This document shows, piece by piece, positions 5,813 to 7,061 of a stretch of DNA of 7,061 bases. Where the stretch lies: assembly GCA_021202495.1 (NCBI GenBank), contig JAJQCX010000091.1, forward strand, positions 1-7,061, in the 5' to 3' direction. Made by a program: the position numbers and the translations under genes. Below the pieces are notes generated by a model. It worked only from the letters and a program-made list of their open reading frames with translations, was not told where the DNA came from and did no database searches. How positions within the stretch are numbered: the stretch's first letter is position 1; the number at the start of each line of letters is the position of its first letter. This DNA is from Clostridia bacterium. GTDB taxonomy: Bacteria > Bacillota > Clostridia > UMGS1883.

Positions 5813-6675
5813 TTTTCATTTCTCCTCACATCTATCACCTTTTTTACCTCGCCTATCGCCCCTATCGACGAAAGCACAATCAGCCTCTCAAAAACCCCTT
5901 TTTCCATAAGCAGCCTTATCCCCCTTCTCCTCATCACGTCACCCTCGTCATATCCGTGCGCCGTGCATATTATTTTTACTCCCACATTCATCAGGCTCAC
6001 AATTGCCTCCTCGTCCTCCTCCCCGCCTATTTCGTCCGTCAATATCACCTCCGGCGCCATCGAGCGCAAAAGCATCATCATGCCCTCTTTTTTCGGGCAT
6101 CCGTCCGCCACAACGGTGTATTTTCCCACGTCGCAGTTCACTCTCCCGCCTTCACAGCCCGCAATCTCCGACCGCTCGTCCGCTATCGCGCACTTCATCA
6201 CGTCCCCCAACTGCCGCGCCGCGTCGCGCAGGATAGTCGTCTTCCCCCTCGACGGCGGCGCAATCAAAAGAGAGTTGTAAACCCTTGTTCCCTCTTTTAT
6301 GTAGCCCATTATCCCGTCCGCCGCGCCCACAATCTCCCGCGCAATTCGTATGTTTATCGCGATAATGTCGCGCATGTGCGTCACTTTGCCGCTCTCGTCC
6401 GTCACGCAGCTTCCCACAACCCCGACACGGCTTCCGCCATCAATTGTTATGTACCCGCGTTTGATCGTCCCCTGACTTGCGTACACGCTCCCGCGGCACA
6501 TTCTCTCCACAATCAAATTGAGCGCCGCCCGCGTCACCGGAAAATTTGATTCCTCAATAATTCCCCTTCTCACAACAAACATATTCTTTCCCGCAATAAG
6601 CGTCACATCAGTAATTTCCTTCCGCCCCTCAAGCCACATCGCCATCTCCTGCGGCAAATATTTTTCATATATCAC
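5806..6675 (-). CDS. spoIIIAA: Stage III sporulation protein AA, channel ATPase
   Basis: SpoIIIAA is the AAA/secretion-type ATPase thought to power the SpoIIIA-SpoIIQ channel from the mother-cell cytoplasm. This protein has 289 residues, slightly below the usual 300-330. The N-terminal domain contains LPQEMAMWLEGRKEITDVTL and the GYITIDGGSRVGVVGSC segment (about 74-90). The P-loop is at 139-147, APPSRGKTT, with Ala where the strict motif has the first Gly; clostridial homologues often carry Ser there. Walker B is VILTDEIGGEED at 210-221, followed by CTAHG at about 237. The start is GTG at 6675, supported by GGGGAGGAG eight bases upstream. It is the first gene of the operon, 66 bases from the upstream terminator. 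It ends in TGA inside the spoIIIAB start. Confidence 0.95.
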   Translation of the reverse strand: MIYEKYLPQEMAMWLEGRKEITDVTLIAGKNMFVVRRGIIEESNFPVTRAALNLIVERMCRGSVYASQGTIKRGYITIDGGSRVGVVGSCVTDESGKVTHMRDIIAINIRIAREIVGAADGIMGYIKEGTRVYNSLLIAPPSRGKTTILRDAARQLGDVMKCAIADERSEIAGCEGGRVNCDVGKYTVVADGCPKKEGMMMLLRSMAPEVILTDEIGGEEDEEAIVSLMNVGVKIICTAHGYDEGDVMRRRGIRLLMEKGVFERLIVLSSIGAIGEVKKVIDVRRNEKW

Positions 6676-6708
6676 CCACTTCTCTCCTCCCCAACTCGTC
6701 TAACACAA

Positions 6709-6735
6709 ATATATTGGACAAATCCTTTTTTATTC
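6709..6735 (-). promoter_or_regulatory. Possible sigma-E-type promoter of the spoIIIA operon
   Basis: spoIIIA operons are transcribed in the mother cell by sigma-E. Between the upstream terminator and the spoIIIAA start, minus-strand GAATAAA (6735-6729) and CAATATAT (6716-6709) resemble the sigma-E -35 and -10 elements and are separated by 12 bases, slightly short of the usual 13-15. The -10 is 33 bases ahead of the GTG start. The match is imperfect; the expectation of a promoter here rests mainly on the layout. Confidence 0.35.
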
Positions 6736-6740
6736 CAAAC

Positions 6741-6774
6741 AAAAAAAGAACCGCCCATATTGAACGATTCTTTT
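6741..6774 (-). terminator. Intrinsic terminator after the permease gene
   Basis: On the minus strand AAAAGAATCG (6774-6765), an 11-base loop, and CGGTTCTTTT (6753-6744) form a 10-bp stem with one G-U pair, running into seven T residues at 6747-6741. It starts 38 bases past the permease stop, so it ends the upstream transcript and separates it from spoIIIA. On the plus strand the T run is only four bases, so bidirectional function is doubtful. Confidence 0.8.
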
Positions 6775-6812
6775 CTGCATACGTATATTTGCATATTTTT
6801 TGATCGCTTAAA

Positions 6813-7061
6813 TCATTTATCTATGCTGAGTATTTTTTCACTGTTAATTCTTGAAACCCCCAGCTTTAAAAATACCGTCGACAAAACAATATAAGTGATA
6901 ATAACGATTATAATATGAACATAATTGTAACATCCCAAAAGAATTTCTTTCATAACAATATACATATTGAAAATAGGTATAATCATCATAAAATTGTTCA
7001 CATCGCAAAGATTGAACAGCATCCTGTACAAACCTACGATTATCGGGACAAAGCCTATAAT
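6813..7061 (-). CDS. ABC-2/NatB-like transporter permease, C-terminal fragment
   Basis: The open frame enters from the right edge (residues IIGFVPIIVGLYRMLFN) and continues 82 codons to TGA at 6815-6813; the N-terminal part lies outside the window. The piece resembles the end of ABC-2-type permeases such as NatB: a hydrophobic segment, the IPIFNMYIVMKEILLG motif, a further membrane helix (HIIIVIITYIVLSTVFL), then a short tail ending SEKILSID, like the family's C-terminal Asn-x-Glu-x-Ile. Such proteins pair with an ATP-binding subunit to export ions, peptides or drugs; the substrate cannot be told. It is much more AT-rich than the spoIIIA genes (by hand, 30 G+C of 120 bases at 6901-7020, against 37 of 60 at 6121-6180 in spoIIIAA). 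It ends at its own terminator and is not part of the sporulation operon. Confidence 0.6.
   Translation of the reverse strand: MIGFVPIIVGLYRMLFNLCDVNNFMMIIPIFNMYIVMKEILLGCYNYVHIIIVIITYIVLSTVFLKLGVSRINSEKILSIDK

Noticed and set aside
5746..6549. 267-codon plus-strand open frame opposite spoIIIAA
   Set aside because: The translation is His/Pro/Arg-rich and patternless, and lies wholly opposite the ATPase gene.

Overview
The window comes from an endospore-forming Firmicute. A complete spoIIIA operon (spoIIIAA to spoIIIAH) followed directly by an Asp23/Gls24-family gene of the YqhY type points to class Clostridia, perhaps an uncultured gut lineage; that placement is inference. Every convincing gene is on the minus strand, so transcription runs from high to low coordinates.

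Layout in transcription order: (1) 7061-6813, the C-terminal end of an AT-rich ABC-2/NatB-like permease, closed by a clear intrinsic terminator at 6741-6774. (2) About 65 bases holding a possible sigma-E-type promoter. (3) 6675-2200, the operon spoIIIAA, AB, AC, AD, AE, AF, AG, AH, tightly packed with four ATGA stop/start overlaps. These genes encode the mother-cell half of the channel that joins mother cell and forespore: an ATPase (AA), membrane proteins (AB to AF), a ring protein (AG) and the AH partner of forespore SpoIIQ. (4) 2190-2162, a good sigma-A promoter, then the Asp23 gene (2121-1741). (5) A leader of about 117 bases with two stem-loops, then an L-fucose-isomerase-family gene (1623-136). 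(6) The left edge, with a GC-rich hairpin just past the isomerase stop and two 23-base tandem repeats.

The most unusual observation is in spoIIIAE. Its frame is intact from start to end and matches the family on both sides, but is interrupted by two in-frame TAG codons 11 codons apart, flanking the motif VPVVGG. There is no frameshift, and the downstream half still reaches a TGA that overlaps the spoIIIAF start. The only other gene that reaches a TAG, spoIIIAD, has TGA as its next codon, so no gene here depends on TAG alone to terminate. This fits TAG being read as an amino acid (Ser or Gln are the simplest guesses), but a split gene, a decayed gene or an assembly error remain possible. The rest of the window is a conventional sporulation locus.
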